Of a stretch of DNA of 44,772 bases, positions 43,039-44,772 are shown in pieces. Each line of letters starts with the position of its first letter. Within the stretch, counting starts at the first letter, position 1. The notes under the pieces are model-generated. The model was given only the letters and a program-made list of their open reading frames with translations, ran no database searches and was not told the origin of the DNA. This stretch comes from Firmicutes bacterium UBA5388 (GTDB lineage: Bacteria > Bacillota > UBA4882 > UBA10575), in the NCBI GenBank assembly GCA_002409975.1, contig DHOO01000043.1:1-44772 (forward strand), given 5' to 3'. Made by a program: the position numbers and the translations under genes.

Positions 43039-44499
43039 CTATTTGCTATTTTCCGCTCGCCATTTATCAATCTGCCTTTGCATCTCGGCCATAACTTTAT
43101 CCCCACCAGCAGCCTTCAGTTTCTTGCTAGCTTTTTGCAAATAAACGTTTGGATCAACCGCACCAGTGTATAACATAGCATTAAACTCATCAGCAACATT
43201 GCAGACTGCCGCGTACTCAGTCTGCACTGGTGAAGGATCAAACACAAAACCCAGAGTGGGGGCTTTTTTGCTTTGCGCATTAAATTTCTTGAATTGTTCC
43301 CACTTATCAGGAGGATCTTGCTGGTAACGGTAGATCAAAAATAGGTTCCCTAAGGCAAATGAAGGCATATCATAATCCCGATGTTCAGGTAAAAGTTCAA
43401 TCACGCCGTCCCCCACCAGTTTATAATGTCTCCCTTCAATTCCATGGTCGATCATATTTCTGACCTTTGGGTCTGTATTCAACAGATTAAGAAACATCAC
43501 AGCTCTTTCCGGATTTTGGGAAGTCACAGAAACCGCAAACATTGAACCGGTAATTGATTCATTATAGACAATCGGTTCATGAATCGGCGTGGAAACCACC
43601 GGATACCCCAAGGTTTGAGACCACATTATATCGGCCAGAGGCTGAGTATCGCATTTCCCCACAAACCACTTACCGGTCTTCTCATCATCGCCTTTAATTG
43701 TTGTCGCCACATCAGCCCTTATATACCCAGCCTTATAAAACTGGCGCATTTTCTTCAGGGTCTCTTTTGTTTCAGGTGCTTCAAATTTGTTTATCACCTT
43801 ATAATCTTTAGTGTCGAGATAAACACCGTAAGGAGTTCTACTTTCCCCAATAATATCAAAAGGCAGATACGGGTTGAAGGTTCTATCTGCCGAAATGGGT
43901 ATAACACCTGACTCATTTTTCTTAATAAGTTTTAGATAAGGTTCCAAATCCTCAAGGGTTTTGATCTTCGTTATATCGATGTTGTATTTATCCACGTATT
44001 TTTTATTAAACCTCCATACAGACTGTTTCCCCAACTCTTTATTGTTAGGAATGGCATAAATATGCCCTTTCATCCTAATCCCTTCTAGGAATAAGGGGTG
44101 AATGACCGCCTTCATCTCCTGCCCGTACTTTTCAATCAGATTTTCTAACGGCAAAAACGCTCCGTTATGGGCATTGCGCAGAAAGTTTGCGGCCCAAGAA
44201 GCAACAAAGCAGATATCAAACGGCTGCCCTGAATCGATAATATTCTGCATTTTCTGATTGTATTCATCACCCCAATCAAATTGCCTGAGTTTTATCGTGG
44301 TATTAATCTTTTCTTTCAAATATTTGCTCAATTCGGCTGACACTAAGTCCAAATCCTTCTGGGGTGTGCCGATTACATACATTATGATTTCATATGGCTC
44401 CAACTTTGCCGCTGCTCTAGCCTCACCAAATCCTGCCAACCCAATACTAAGAGCGAGCAAACCTACCATGACTATGGATAGAATCACTTTGCTTTTCAT
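43039..44499 (-). CDS. Second sugar ABC solute-binding protein (DUF3502-type)
   Basis: A 486-residue precursor starting MKSKVILSIVMVGLLALSIG, with a Sec signal peptide ending near GEARAAAK and again no lipobox Cys. The body (FDWGDEYNQKMQNIIDSGQP, FVASWAANFLRNAHNGAFLP) and C-terminal region resemble the LipO/LplA-like proteins with a DUF3502 C-terminal domain. I chose the ATG at 44499, which GGAGGAG precedes; the open frame upstream has no homology. It is convergent with GH20. Its permeases are not in the window and probably lie upstream beyond 44772. Its substrate may be related to, but different from, that of the first binding protein. Confidence 0.9.
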   Translation of the reverse strand: MKSKVILSIVMVGLLALSIGLAGFGEARAAAKLEPYEIIMYVIGTPQKDLDLVSAELSKYLKEKINTTIKLRQFDWGDEYNQKMQNIIDSGQPFDICFVASWAANFLRNAHNGAFLPLENLIEKYGQEMKAVIHPLFLEGIRMKGHIYAIPNNKELGKQSVWRFNKKYVDKYNIDITKIKTLEDLEPYLKLIKKNESGVIPISADRTFNPYLPFDIIGESRTPYGVYLDTKDYKVINKFEAPETKETLKKMRQFYKAGYIRADVATTIKGDDEKTGKWFVGKCDTQPLADIMWSQTLGYPVVSTPIHEPIVYNESITGSMFAVSVTSQNPERAVMFLNLLNTDPKVRNMIDHGIEGRHYKLVGDGVIELLPEHRDYDMPSFALGNLFLIYRYQQDPPDKWEQFKKFNAQSKKAPTLGFVFDPSPVQTEYAAVCNVADEFNAMLYTGAVDPNVYLQKASKKLKAAGGDKVMAEMQRQIDKWRAENSK

Positions 44500-44772
44500 T
44501 ATTAACTCCTCCTTTATTAAATGTAAGATCATTTTTCCATTGGAATGCACGAAGTGGAATAAAGATCGAAAACTCTCATTTGCCACTTCACTATATGGTT
44601 TCCAACCGGTGTAGCCACCTCCTCTCCTAATATTTATTGTTTTCCAACCCCACCAGCATGAGTTTCATGAATATCCTCGTTCTTGGACGTTGCGACTACC
44701 CAGAAAATAGCTCTAGTTGATTCATCTGGTCTTGATTAAATCCTACAGGACAGTTGGTCGACTTACCCGCCT
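44500..44772. other. Upstream region of the second binding-protein gene, to window edge
   Basis: No complete gene. On the minus strand about 20-35 codons ending at a TAA near 44638 could be the tail of an upstream gene. A strong AGGAGGTGG lies near 44620, but no convincing start follows. I cannot resolve this from the available length. Confidence 0.3.

Noticed and set aside
1..44772. CRISPR arrays, tRNA or rRNA genes
   Set aside because: I saw no regularly spaced repeats and no cloverleaf or rRNA-like sequence while reading both strands. Very diverged cases could be missed without a search tool.

Overview
The window reads as a Bacillota (Firmicutes)-type chromosome. It is AT-rich, has strong AGGAGG-type ribosome sites, and carries an ntpFIKECGABD-order V/A-type ATPase operon, a YesM/YesN-type two-component pair, a DUF896 protein and LplB/YtcP-type sugar permeases. 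Both sugar-binding proteins have Sec signal peptides without a lipobox cysteine. That is unusual for a single-membrane Firmicute and would fit a diderm lineage, but this is inference. I saw no tRNA, rRNA or CRISPR array.

Layout. 1-4.9 kb: a chemotaxis transducer cut by the window edge, a DEAD-box RNA helicase with a DbpA-type RNA-binding domain, and a RelB/DinJ antitoxin followed by a frameshifted yoeB toxin. 4.9-7.4 kb: decayed Rhs/YD-repeat remains. 7.5-19.1 kb: one long leftward gene run, in transcription order an opine-dehydrogenase-like protein, a cobalamin-binding mutase-like protein, a small AtpZ/AtpI-like membrane protein, then a complete nine-subunit V/A-ATPase whose c-ring protein keeps the Na+-ligand residues known from Enterococcus hirae NtpK. 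19.3-20.3 kb: DUF502 and DUF896 proteins. 20.8-24.2 kb: a YesMN-type sensor/regulator pair.

24.3-42.9 kb: a glycan catabolic locus. The leftward cluster runs from a solute-binding protein through two CUT1 permeases, GH130 phosphorylase, GH18, GH38 alpha-mannosidase, GH29 alpha-fucosidase and a CBM9-like protein to a transglutaminase-fold protein. A LacI regulator is divergent, followed by a GH20 hexosaminidase on the same strand. None of the enzymes has a signal peptide. The simplest model is that a fucosylated, mannose- and GlcNAc-containing glycan, or a short glycopeptide, of N-glycan type is imported and dismantled in the cytosol. The transglutaminase-fold protein shares its catalytic fold class with eukaryotic peptide:N-glycanase and is the most intriguing gene. 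43.0-44.5 kb: a second sugar-binding protein.

Small-scale structure: a 106-bp hairpin repeat occurs twice (93% identical), each time just upstream of a leftward gene and each time containing a promoter-like sequence pointing into it. A related but rearranged element lies between the first binding protein and its permeases. An IS3-family transposase remnant separates the LacI gene from GH20.
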